A stretch of DNA of 46,147 bases from a virus, in the IMG/VR virus record IMGVR_UViG_3300017752_000026, positions 1 through 46,147 of that record. One strand, 5' to 3'. Below are positions 1-5,714 of the stretch, in pieces (the stretch's first letter is position 1; the number at the start of each line of letters is the position of its first letter). The notes beneath the pieces were generated by a model. That model worked only from the letters and a program-made list of their open reading frames with translations. It searched no databases and had not been told where the DNA came from. The position numbers were made by a program, and so were the translations under genes.

Positions 1-126
1 ATATGTGTATCCACCAACGGTCAAACCTACATCATGTAACTCGGTCAGCATATACTTGACTGCTTCTTTGGCTGTTCCGAAGCTAACCCACTCAGACATC
101 CACGTTTTACGAACTTGATATTCCAT
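1..126 (-). CDS. Hypothetical protein, 3' end cut by window edge
   Basis: The ATG at 126-124 opens a frame that stays open to the window edge (42 codons seen, starting MEYQVRKTW). A near-consensus sigma70 promoter at 159-187 sits just upstream, and an AGAGAGAGGAAT purine-rich stretch precedes the ATG. I do not recognise the family. It is one of the very small early-type genes typical of T4-like phages. The stop codon is outside the window. Confidence 0.6.
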   Translation of the reverse strand, partial: MEYQVRKTWMSEWVSFGTAKEAVKYMLTELHDVGLTVGGYTY

Positions 127-158
127 AGTAATGATTCCTCTCTCTCTATTACTCTCTA

Positions 159-187
159 ACTCTACAACAAATCCACTACAATGTCAA
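159..187 (-). promoter_or_regulatory. Early sigma70-like promoter
   Basis: Read on the minus strand: TTGACA at 187-182, a 17-base spacer, then TAGAGT at 164-159. It lies across the stop codon of the upstream gene (184-360) and drives the gene at 1-126. The -35 is preceded by C and followed by TTG, as in the other members of this promoter family in the window. Confidence 0.6.
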
Positions 188-360
188 GCGGAAAAGAACG
201 AATAAGATAATTTATTTGCAGAACACTTCTTAATATATGCCACGACACAATCAGTTGTGGTTATATAGTGTTCAGAGAGACGTTCTGCACCCTTCTCTGT
301 ATAGGCATAACCAAGGATCTTACCAGTGGCTCCACATTCAACATAATACTCTGCAAACAT
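184..360 (-). CDS. Hypothetical protein, 58 aa
   Basis: The ATG at 360-358 overlaps the TAA of the upstream gene (TAATG), the usual coupling in this phage. The 58-residue product begins MFAEYYVECGATGKILGYAY and ends in KLSYSFFSA. It has no recognised domain and no membrane segment. The neighbours are other tiny early genes. Confidence 0.6.
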   Translation of the reverse strand: MFAEYYVECGATGKILGYAYTEKGAERLSEHYITTTDCVVAYIKKCSANKLSYSFFSA

Positions 361-596
361 TAGGCAACCTTTCCATTAGCAATAGGAGAAACAACGATCC
401 GATTATTCTTCTCTAGAATGATTTCGATCTGTTCAACAGCTTCCTGAATGGTATCGAGTTCTGCATACTCATAGAACTCATGAGCGAAGATGATTTGGTC
501 TAACTCAGAGATGCTAATAAAGCCAGAGTCATTCTCTACTGCTTTCAGGAATGCATCGTTGGTTACATCATTAATAAACTGTTCAAACTGTGTCAT
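360..596 (-). CDS. Hypothetical acidic protein, 78 aa
   Basis: I start it at the ATG at 596 (MTQFEQFIND), which has GAGG seven to eight bases upstream; an in-frame TTG at 602 is a less likely start. The product is acidic and probably helical (QEAVEQIEIILEKNNR) with no recognised domain. It is the first gene behind the promoter at 625-653 and is translationally coupled to the 58-residue gene that follows. Confidence 0.65.
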   Translation of the reverse strand: MTQFEQFINDVTNDAFLKAVENDSGFISISELDQIIFAHEFYEYAELDTIQEAVEQIEIILEKNNRIVVSPIANGKVA

Positions 597-624
597 AATC
601 AATTCCTCATCTCTCTACACTATT

Positions 625-653
625 ATAATGCCTCATTACAGGGGGAATGTCAA
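625..653 (-). promoter_or_regulatory. Early sigma70-like promoter
   Basis: Minus strand: TTGACA at 653-648, 17-base spacer, CATTAT at 630-625. A perfect TATAAT overlaps it but would need a 20-base spacer. It drives the genes at 596-184. Confidence 0.65.
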
Positions 654-697
654 GTAAATAATGGAGATTAGAGCAAGTTTTTTCTGTAGAGAGGGGG

Positions 698-726
698 TTG
701 ACTTATTGCCAGAACTGTTTTATACT
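698..726 (+). promoter_or_regulatory. Orphan plus-strand sigma70-like promoter
   Basis: TTGACT at 698-703, 17-base spacer, TATACT at 721-726, all on the plus strand. It faces against every nearby gene and no plus-strand ORF follows. A transcript from about 733 would run antisense to the small zinc-ribbon gene at 767-907. The predicted start of the RNA can fold a small hairpin (GTCG-CAA-CGAC, about 737-748). Confidence 0.5.
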
Positions 727-766
727 GGTAAAGGAGTCGCAACGACAGGATCTCCGCGAATTAGGT

Positions 767-907
767 TCAGCATCTTTCACCACTGCTTGCCTCGTCGGAG
801 TTCATGTATAGAACATTAGGCGAGTCACACTCAGGGCAATCCTCTCCTAGAGTTACCACTCTCCATTCATAGTCACACATTAGGCATTCAGCGATGATTC
901 TCGACAT
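767..907 (-). CDS. Small zinc-ribbon protein, 46 aa
   Basis: The ATG at 907-905 opens 46 codons ending in a TGA at 769-767. The product has two knuckle-like pairs, CLMC (residues 8-11) and CPEC (24-27), separated by a strand-rich piece (YEWRVVTLGED), which is the layout of a minimal rubredoxin-like zinc ribbon. Its role is unknown. The fully conserved cysteine spacing argues that it is a real gene despite its size. The orphan plus-strand promoter at 698-726 points straight into its antisense. Confidence 0.6.
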   Translation of the reverse strand: MSRIIAECLMCDYEWRVVTLGEDCPECDSPNVLYMNSDEASSGERC

Positions 908-952
908 CCACCCATATTCCTACTATCACGAGAGTCAGGAAACCAATTACTA

Positions 953-1024
953 CTAACCACCCCACAGAGAGATTACTCCTATACCGAAAAAGATTATCCA
1001 AAATGTTATTGCTTCTCTATCCAT
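953..1024 (-). CDS. Possible 23-aa membrane peptide
   Basis: The ATG at 1024-1022 overlaps the end of the upstream 47-aa frame. The 23 residues are almost all hydrophobic (ITFWIIFFGIGVISLWGG) and would make one membrane segment. It belongs to a run of micro-genes with overlapping ends, but at this length it could be chance. Confidence 0.3.
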   Translation of the reverse strand: MDREAITFWIIFFGIGVISLWGG

Positions 1025-1160
1025 AGTCTTCGTTCTCCTTCACCTCTGGACCATCCATTCTGTATGTCTTACCATTATCTCTTACAATAATAACAATTCC
1101 AGGAGGGAGATGCTCTTTCTTCACGAGGATTTGTTCGTTCTCGGGAGCTAATCCAACCAC
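1017..1160 (-). CDS. Hypothetical protein, 47 aa, GTG start
   Basis: The frame opens at a GTG (1160-1158) inside the end of the upstream 37-aa gene, with AAGAAGAAGA before it, and stops at 1019-1017. Its product runs VGLAPENEQILVKKEHLPPG and then a strand-rich piece with a charged end. No family is recognised. The overlap with genes on both sides is the pattern used throughout this phage and supports it. Confidence 0.5.
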   Translation of the reverse strand: MVGLAPENEQILVKKEHLPPGIVIIVRDNGKTYRMDGPEVKENEDYG

Positions 1161-1261
1161 TTGTCGATCTTCTTCTTACCAATGTATAGAATACCTAGCC
1201 AGATTGTGAATAGAATGCCATCGAGATAGCTTAATTCATTCCATGCATTTACTAAATCCAT
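1148..1261 (-). CDS. Small membrane protein, 37 aa
   Basis: ATG at 1261-1259, TAG at 1150-1148. The product has one likely membrane segment (LDGILFTIWLGILYIG, residues about 13-28) followed by a basic tail (KKKIDKW), which predicts a cytoplasmic C-terminus. Function is unknown. It is one of four or five successive tiny membrane proteins here. Confidence 0.55.
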   Translation of the reverse strand: MDLVNAWNELSYLDGILFTIWLGILYIGKKKIDKWLD

Positions 1262-1264
1262 TGT

Positions 1265-1348
1265 TTATTCTCCGTTTTTCATTGCTACGAATAAGAATCC
1301 CACTGCCAATACACCAAGTATTGTAGTGAATAAGTCAAACACAGTCAT
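1265..1348 (-). CDS. Membrane peptide, 27 aa
   Basis: The ATG at 1348-1346 overlaps the TGA of the preceding gene (ATGA). The 27-residue product (MTVFDLFTTILGVLAVGFLF...) is one membrane segment with a short charged end. The tight stop-start coupling is the main reason to accept so short a gene. Confidence 0.5.
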   Translation of the reverse strand: MTVFDLFTTILGVLAVGFLFVAMKNGE

Positions 1349-1527
1349 CTTTTCTTTCTTTCATTTATAGTTCCTATGGCAATTCCACCAAAGATTAATG
1401 CCAACACAGTCAGATATTCGAATACCACAGTTGTGTTTAACCACGACTCGGGGGCGAACATAGCATACAGAATGGTCGCGAACCATGCTATAATAGGAGC
1501 GGCGACGAGGAGCAGGAGGAGTTTCAT
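1345..1527 (-). CDS. Small two-pass membrane protein, 60 aa
   Basis: The product starts MKLLLLLVAAPIIAWFATIL and has a second hydrophobic stretch at about residues 33-53 (TVVFEYLTVLALIFGGIAIG) ending in NERKKR. Two membrane helices with the basic C-terminus inside are likely. It overlaps genes on both sides by four bases. Small membrane proteins of T4-like phages often modify the host envelope or lysis timing, but nothing here points to a specific role. Confidence 0.65.
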   Translation of the reverse strand: MKLLLLLVAAPIIAWFATILYAMFAPESWLNTTVVFEYLTVLALIFGGIAIGTINERKKR

Positions 1528-1712
1528 GGATGGATCCTTCCTAATCTGTGGAGCAGAGAGGAGATTTGTCGCTTCTCTTCCTCTGTGAGAGTGTCATTAT
1601 AATTGTAATGATACACCGACAGTGCTTTGCGAATCACAGCGTAGTCCTCTGGAGCAAACACGGCTCGGGGGCGAGGAGACCATTTCACATCTTTTCTATC
1701 AGGATCTCTCAT
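1524..1712 (-). CDS. Hypothetical protein, 62 aa
   Basis: A small soluble, basic protein (MRDPDRKDVKWSPRPRAVF) with a helical C-terminal half (TLTEEEKRQISSLLHRLGR). No domain is recognised. Its start lies two bases after the stop of the radical SAM gene, so it is co-transcribed and probably co-translated with it; a role as a partner of that enzyme is possible but unproven. Confidence 0.6.
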   Translation of the reverse strand: MRDPDRKDVKWSPRPRAVFAPEDYAVIRKALSVYHYNYNDTLTEEEKRQISSLLHRLGRIHP

Positions 1713-1713
1713 C

Positions 1714-2601
1714 TTATATTCCTATTCCACATATTGTTTTACACACATCTTGGGGGTTTGTCCACTGTGTCTTTATATATTCTTTATACACCATATCTAT
1801 CTGAGAGTCAAGATAAATCAGATCATTCAGATCAATTTTATGTCCCAGAAACGGATTGTCTTGAATATACGAGAAACAGCAGGGAAAAACACGTTCGTCA
1901 GCAGAGACAAAGAGCGAGGTTTGCGTTGCTCCTCTGCGTATATGACAGGGTTGCTCAACTCCGCCAGCCATACTGGCGGCATATAATGTGTGTTTCTCTC
2001 CTCGCCAGACATATTCCGTCTGTCCATTCTCGAAGCGAGAGGTGTCAGAGCGTGTGTTAAACTCTTGAAAACCCAGATAATTTGCAAACTCTTCACACTC
2101 ATCCACCTCATGCTGATTGTGCCGAAACACCGTCATTGCCCATTTAGCATGTCCTCCAGCATCAATGAATGCTTTTGCGTTCTCCAGAATGCGCTTATAA
2201 ACGGTGTTCCGACGATAGATTTCATGCGTCTTTTGACTCATACCCTCTATCGAAAACTCTACAATCACACCCATTTTCGCGAGTTCAGACCAGAAAGATG
2301 GCTTGAGACCACTGCCATTTGTATTGATTTGGACACGATCTGCTTTCTCTTTACACACTCGAGCGAACTCAAGAGGAGATGAATGCATCACAATGTCACC
2401 ATAATTACCATTGATCAGAATGTCATTCACTCTCCGAAATGCAGGTGCAGCTAGGAATGTGTTTAATCGTTCTGGATCCCATTCAATGATGGGAAGATCA
2501 GAGCGAGTTTCGCCATTTAACGCATCTGTCCGTGGGCATTGAGGACAACGCGCATTACATTGTGTTGTTGGCTCAATGTGGAGATGGTAGAGTGAGATCA
2601 A
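1714..2601 (-). CDS. Radical SAM/SPASM-like protein
   Basis: A 295-residue protein with the radical SAM cluster motif C15-x3-C19-x2-C22 directly after HIEPTTQ. This is the layout of enzymes that bind a [4Fe-4S] cluster and S-adenosylmethionine to start radical chemistry. Glycine-rich (NINGNYGD-like) and ISIEGM-type strands follow as in the family TIM barrel. The C-terminal third carries more cysteines (QPCHIRRG, VFPCCFSY, DVCKTICG), which resembles a SPASM-type auxiliary-cluster domain. Such enzymes usually modify peptides or carry out anaerobic maturation. No precursor peptide is obvious, although the 62-aa gene just downstream is a candidate partner. The start appears to be a TTG overlapping the stop of the preceding small membrane gene. 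Substrate unknown. Confidence 0.8.
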   Translation of the reverse strand: MISLYHLHIEPTTQCNARCPQCPRTDALNGETRSDLPIIEWDPERLNTFLAAPAFRRVNDILINGNYGDIVMHSSPLEFARVCKEKADRVQINTNGSGLKPSFWSELAKMGVIVEFSIEGMSQKTHEIYRRNTVYKRILENAKAFIDAGGHAKWAMTVFRHNQHEVDECEEFANYLGFQEFNTRSDTSRFENGQTEYVWRGEKHTLYAASMAGGVEQPCHIRRGATQTSLFVSADERVFPCCFSYIQDNPFLGHKIDLNDLIYLDSQIDMVYKEYIKTQWTNPQDVCKTICGIGI

Positions 2602-2777
2602 CCGTCGGCTCGGCTCTTTAAGTCAGCATAATGCTCACAGAAATCCCACAATGCTACGAAGAGCAGCATCACTGCTCCCCAGATACCAATGAAAGACTTA
2701 TTCTCTGGAGTCATATTGAGACCCAACAAAGAAAGACCGAGGAAAAGAGAGATGAAACCATATTGAAGTTTTGTCAT
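2598..2777 (-). CDS. Small two-pass membrane protein, 59 aa
   Basis: ATG at 2777-2775, TGA at 2600-2598. Two hydrophobic stretches (residues about 6-22, YGFISLFLGLSLLGLNM, and 30-45, FIGIWGAVMLLFVALW) are joined by a short polar loop (TPENKS), followed by a soluble tail. The stop overlaps the TTG start of the radical SAM gene. Function unknown. Confidence 0.6.
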   Translation of the reverse strand: MTKLQYGFISLFLGLSLLGLNMTPENKSFIGIWGAVMLLFVALWDFCEHYADLKSRADG

Positions 2778-3001
2778 TACAATACCTTTATATTTTTGAG
2801 TGGATGAGTGTGGATCTCGTCATGAAAATCCACAGTTACTTTGACTCGCCTCCCATTTTCATCAGTATAGATCTGAGTCAAAGATCCAGACTGAGGTGCA
2901 TCGCACCAGTTACATGGCTCTCCATCCAAAACATAGAGATACGCACGTTCCCCTTTACAGAAATGCTTCCAGAAGTAATCACCTTTTGATTGTTTCGACA
3001 A
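2777..3001 (-). CDS. Hypothetical protein, 74 aa
   Basis: A soluble protein with one CNWC pair (residues 31-34) in DGEPCNWCDAPQSG and a strand-rich, charged second half (YTDENGRRVKVTVDFHDE). A single cysteine pair is too little for a zinc ribbon on its own, so a redox or half-finger role cannot be told apart. It overlaps both neighbours. Confidence 0.6.
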   Translation of the reverse strand: MSKQSKGDYFWKHFCKGERAYLYVLDGEPCNWCDAPQSGSLTQIYTDENGRRVKVTVDFHDEIHTHPLKNIKVL

Positions 3002-3203
3002 TGTCTTCCACTCCCTCTTCTGTATCCCTCAGTATTTCTTCACAACGAAATACATGTGTGCAGCCACCAGCAAATAAAATCTTACTCGCTTGGACTACAC
3101 GATTACCAGCCTCTTGGACTGGATCTCCAACTGCTGGCTGCAACTCATCAGTCATAGCCAGCGCAACAAATCCCGAGAATGCTAATGCCCAGACGATATT
3201 CAT
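2979..3203 (-). CDS. Hypothetical exported protein, 74 aa
   Basis: The N-terminus (MNIVWALAFSGFVALAMTDE) looks like a signal peptide or membrane anchor with a possible cleavage after ALA. The mature part is mixed and has two cysteines (GGCTHVFRCEE) that could form a disulfide in the periplasm. No family recognised. It follows the gene at 3203-3454 with a one-base overlap. Confidence 0.6.
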   Translation of the reverse strand: MNIVWALAFSGFVALAMTDELQPAVGDPVQEAGNRVVQASKILFAGGCTHVFRCEEILRDTEEGVEDIVETIKR

Positions 3204-3454
3204 TATTCTTCGCCATCACAGTCATACCACTCGTCGCCATCCTCATGATAACTCTCATCATAGATTTCGAAATCGAGTTCACCAATCATTTCATATGCAA
3301 GATCAGACACTAAATGAGGAGCATTATCTGGGTCAGCGAGAAAGTCTTTGAATTGCTGGGGTGTTAGATCCCATTCCTTCAGAGTTGCCTCGTCAATCTC
3401 GAATTCTTTACAAATAGCTTCATTCGTATATGTAGTTCTACGAAACTTAATCAT
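3203..3454 (-). CDS. Hypothetical acidic protein, 83 aa
   Basis: Begins MIKFRRTTYTNEAICKEFEI and becomes strongly acidic, ending YHEDGDEWYDCDGEE. The N-terminal half has a helix-turn-helix-like run (NEAICKEFEIDEATLKEWDL), but this is too weak to name a fold. It overlaps the upstream gene by four bases (ATGA). Confidence 0.6.
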   Translation of the reverse strand: MIKFRRTTYTNEAICKEFEIDEATLKEWDLTPQQFKDFLADPDNAPHLVSDLAYEMIGELDFEIYDESYHEDGDEWYDCDGEE

Positions 3455-3819
3455 GATACCACCTCATATTTTTTGTCCCATTTACCGATATTGACATCCA
3501 TATAATAAGCGGTGTCAAAGTAATCAGTCATGATGTCAGAGCGGTCATACCACTCCTGACCCTTCATAGCAGCAACCAACTCGCTGAGAAACTCAGCAGC
3601 TACACCAGTCCAGCCACGGTCGACATGATAGGTGTTCACCTGATAATGCCAATCATCACCAGTCGCATGCTGATCAAAGTCGATCGCACCAGACTTCAGA
3701 TTGACAACCAGAGATGAATGATTACGAACAGCAATCGTGCCCTTCATGTCATACTTCTTCAGCACTGCCTTGATAGCAGGAGCCAATTTCGCTTTCAGTT
3801 CTTTAGATACATAAGCCAT
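3451..3819 (-). CDS. Conserved-type phage protein, 122 aa
   Basis: I start at the ATG at 3819 (MAYVSKELKAKLAPAIKAVL) because AGAGAGGAAAG precedes it and the promoter at 3850-3878 leaves no room for the longer in-frame opening at 3990. The N-terminal helix is followed by strands (GTIAVRNHSSLVVNLKSG) and an acidic, aromatic C-terminal half (DYFDTAYYMDVNIGKWDKK). The overall look is a small alpha/beta protein of the kind common in early regions of marine T4-like phages. Function unknown. Confidence 0.7.
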   Translation of the reverse strand: MAYVSKELKAKLAPAIKAVLKKYDMKGTIAVRNHSSLVVNLKSGAIDFDQHATGDDWHYQVNTYHVDRGWTGVAAEFLSELVAAMKGQEWYDRSDIMTDYFDTAYYMDVNIGKWDKKYEVVS

Positions 3820-3849
3820 AGTTCTTTCCTCTCTCTTAACTATACATAC

Positions 3850-3878
3850 ATTATGCAGCATTTTGACAATAATGTCAA
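3850..3878 (-). promoter_or_regulatory. Early sigma70-like promoter with A-tract
   Basis: Minus strand: TTGACA at 3878-3873, 17-base spacer, CATAAT at 3855-3850. A run of seven A just upstream of the -35 resembles an UP element. Drives 3819-3451 and probably the genes after it. Confidence 0.75.
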
Positions 3879-3886
3879 GCGTTTTT

Positions 3887-4093
3887 TTACACTCCGAGGA
3901 TATTTCCTGCTTTATTTTGATCCAGCGATCCACCATCTCGGAGGTGTGTCTCGATCTGCTCGAAATAGAAAGCAGCATCCTCGTGACCATAGTCCTCCAG
4001 CACTTGCTTACATGCCTTGAAGAACAACATAGTCTTCATATCTGCTCCTGTTTCAGCACCCGAAGCACGGTGCGTTTTACCCATACGTTGCAT
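3887..4093 (-). CDS. Hypothetical protein, 68 aa
   Basis: The ATG at 4093 follows a GAGGG made by the end of the GIY-YIG gene. The product (MQRMGKTHRASGAETGADMK...) has a helical core (TMLFFKACKQVLEDYGHEDA) and no recognised domain. An internal ATG (MKTMLFFK) is a possible alternative start. It is the last gene of its transcription unit before the promoter at 3850-3878. Confidence 0.6.
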   Translation of the reverse strand: MQRMGKTHRASGAETGADMKTMLFFKACKQVLEDYGHEDAAFYFEQIETHLRDGGSLDQNKAGNILGV

Positions 4094-4094
4094 T

Positions 4095-4793
4095 TTATGC
4101 CCTCACAAAATCTTTCCAGAGTTCAACGGCAGCATCGAGATCGTCGACCACATATGATACCCATGGATCGCTACCCGATCCTTGACCATTCTGGGATAAG
4201 TCTTTACACATTTCTTTAATCTGATCGATTACAACTTTCTTCGACTTGTTTGCTTTAAACTTCACGCTGATAATATCTTGTGCACCAGAAGCATCGCATT
4301 TGATTACACAATATAACTGGTCGATTGCATTTGATTCGACTTCGAAAGTCTTACCTCGAGAACAAGCAAAGCCATTGTATTGCTCAATGATAGGGTTTTC
4401 GGCGATGAATGTATGTAACTCAACATACATCTTACGCTGATCGTTTTGGTGTTGTTCAAATAGTCCAGAAAAACGTGACATAATATAAGTCTCCTCTTGA
4501 TATCGTCCGCTCACAGAATTTAGTTTAGGTTTGAAAAAATGAATTAAAAACGCTTCCATCGAGAATTGAGCACCATCTGCTTTCTCGTCATAGCGTTCTA
4601 GGTTTCGGGCAATCAGGTAGCAGTTTTCCCAATCGAGTTCTTTATCCTCGACATGAGAATAGGCACGATCGCCCACACCCTTGCCGATGTAATCCCAATC
4701 TTCACTCTCTGGGTTTTTGTATCCGTAAATATACTTACCCAGAGTTGCGAAAAACTCGCCTGATGGTTTTGTATTAATCTCTCTCTTAAACAT
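4095..4793 (-). CDS. GIY-YIG (LEM-3-like) domain protein
   Basis: The 232-residue product has an N-terminal GIY-YIG nuclease-type domain: YIYGYKNP at about residues 22-29, then DYIGKGVGDRAYSH at about 34-47, an internal ARNLERY stretch, and a late HFFKPKLNSVSGRY. The strand with YIGKG, the following G-x-R-x-x-S-H and the late asparagine match the LEM-3-like branch of the family (single-strand or structure-dependent nucleases) rather than classical homing endonucleases. The C-terminal half (from about residue 110) is unrecognised and ends in an amphipathic helix. Its own promoter (4800-4827) lies across the end of the hypermodification operon. It may act on host DNA or on branched phage DNA. 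Confidence 0.7.
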   Translation of the reverse strand: MFKREINTKPSGEFFATLGKYIYGYKNPESEDWDYIGKGVGDRAYSHVEDKELDWENCYLIARNLERYDEKADGAQFSMEAFLIHFFKPKLNSVSGRYQEETYIMSRFSGLFEQHQNDQRKMYVELHTFIAENPIIEQYNGFACSRGKTFEVESNAIDQLYCVIKCDASGAQDIISVKFKANKSKKVVIDQIKEMCKDLSQNGQGSGSDPWVSYVVDDLDAAVELWKDFVRA

Positions 4794-4797
4794 ACTC

Positions 4798-5349
4798 TTA
4801 TTCTACATAATTGGAGATAAAAGTCAACACCTTTTTTGTATCTTCTGCATGTTTATGTTCGAATGTCGTAATCTCTCCGTCATCAAACAGGTTTGGTCCA
4901 AACTCGGACTTGATGTTCTTCAGCTTCGTGAAGCGAGACTGGATGAATTGTTCAGACTGATCAGAGCCACGATCGACATATCGCTGCTCTCGGAGGTCGT
5001 CTGGGACAGTCAACTCGACAATCACCAGCTTATGACCAGCTGCTTTCACTGCTTGGAAGAATGAGACTGTGGTCAGGCGATCGCCTTCAAATACCACCGT
5101 GTCAGCAGGTTCACCCTCGAGATACTCGATTGCCTTTGGTTGGACAGCCATCGAGAGGCGATCGGTTCCAGAGAATACTTCGCCCTCCTCATACTTACCC
5201 ATGACAAAGATACCCTCGTCTCGAGCCAGATATCCATCCAGCAGGTCAACAGGCTTGTGTTCTTCCCACATCCAGTTTTGTAGAAACTGTTTCATTAATG
5301 TCGACTTCCCAGTTCCAGGAACACCGACGATTGCTAAAACGGTAGACAT
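4798..5349 (-). CDS. P-loop kinase, candidate 5-hydroxymethyl-dU DNA kinase
   Basis: The 183-residue product starts at MSTVLAIVGVPGTGKSTL, with AAAGGG upstream; the in-frame opening at 5409 is rejected because it would overlap the neighbour deeply. It has a Walker A (GVPGTGKST, residues 9-17), a DGYLARDEGIFVMGKY segment, and a Walker B-like strand ending VVFEGDRL, then an arginine-rich lid region (DLREQRYVDRGSD). The G-x-x-G-T-G-K-S loop with F-E-G-D-R-L is what I recall for the P-loop kinases that phosphorylate 5-hydroxymethyluracil in DNA in phages with hypermodified thymine. Its place as the last gene after a TET-type oxygenase and an amino acid:DNA transferase supports that role. A nucleoside or nucleotide kinase is the alternative. 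Confidence 0.75.
   Translation of the reverse strand: MSTVLAIVGVPGTGKSTLMKQFLQNWMWEEHKPVDLLDGYLARDEGIFVMGKYEEGEVFSGTDRLSMAVQPKAIEYLEGEPADTVVFEGDRLTTVSFFQAVKAAGHKLVIVELTVPDDLREQRYVDRGSDQSEQFIQSRFTKLKNIKSEFGPNLFDDGEITTFEHKHAEDTKKVLTFISNYVE
4800..4827 (-). promoter_or_regulatory. Early sigma70-like promoter
   Basis: Minus strand: TTGACT at 4827-4822, 16-base spacer, TAGAAT at 4805-4800, with a run of A upstream of the -35. It overlaps the stop of the kinase gene and drives the GIY-YIG gene, so it marks the end of the hypermodification operon. Confidence 0.65.
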
Positions 5350-5714
5350 AAATAAACCCTTTCTTCTGGTTCGCAATAAGGCAATCCCAGTTCCTTCTGC
5401 ACAAGCCAATCATATTCAATGACACCCGATGCTTTCACTCTCTTACCTGTATCTGGATCAGTCACACGGGTATCCCAAGCCTTGCGACAAACCCTTCTAA
5501 CCTTATCATCTGTGCCTGATACTGGATAGAAATAATTTATTGGCAACAACTTATCAAAAATTGGACAATATTTCATAATTATCTCATCACCCACTCCCAT
5601 GGCTTCCATCAATGGATTATCTTTAGCTTTTCGAACACCATCTACTGTTCTTCCATAAACGGCACTTGTTGGAGAATTTCTTCTCTTTGTGTTCTCTTGC
5701 TCTTTATCACTCAT
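5334..5714 (-). CDS. Degenerate zinc-finger-like protein in modification operon
   Basis: A 126-residue protein lying between the transferase and kinase genes, overlapping both (4 and 16 bases). The first 30 residues are polar (MSDKEQENTKRRNSPTSAVY). The centre reads KYCPIFDKLLPINYFYP and then VRRVCRKAWD; this looks like two zinc knuckles in which the second cysteine of each has been lost (C50-P-I-F53, C76-R-K-A79). The C-terminus has further cysteines (GLPYCEPEERVYLCLPF). I know no function. Constant company with the modification enzymes suggests a DNA-binding or scaffold role. Confidence 0.65.
   Translation of the reverse strand: MSDKEQENTKRRNSPTSAVYGRTVDGVRKAKDNPLMEAMGVGDEIIMKYCPIFDKLLPINYFYPVSGTDDKVRRVCRKAWDTRVTDPDTGKRVKASGVIEYDWLVQKELGLPYCEPEERVYLCLPF

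Noticed and set aside
1548-2060. Plus-strand open frame of 170 codons
   Set aside because: It lies against the radical SAM gene, which has clear family motifs, and shows no motif of its own.
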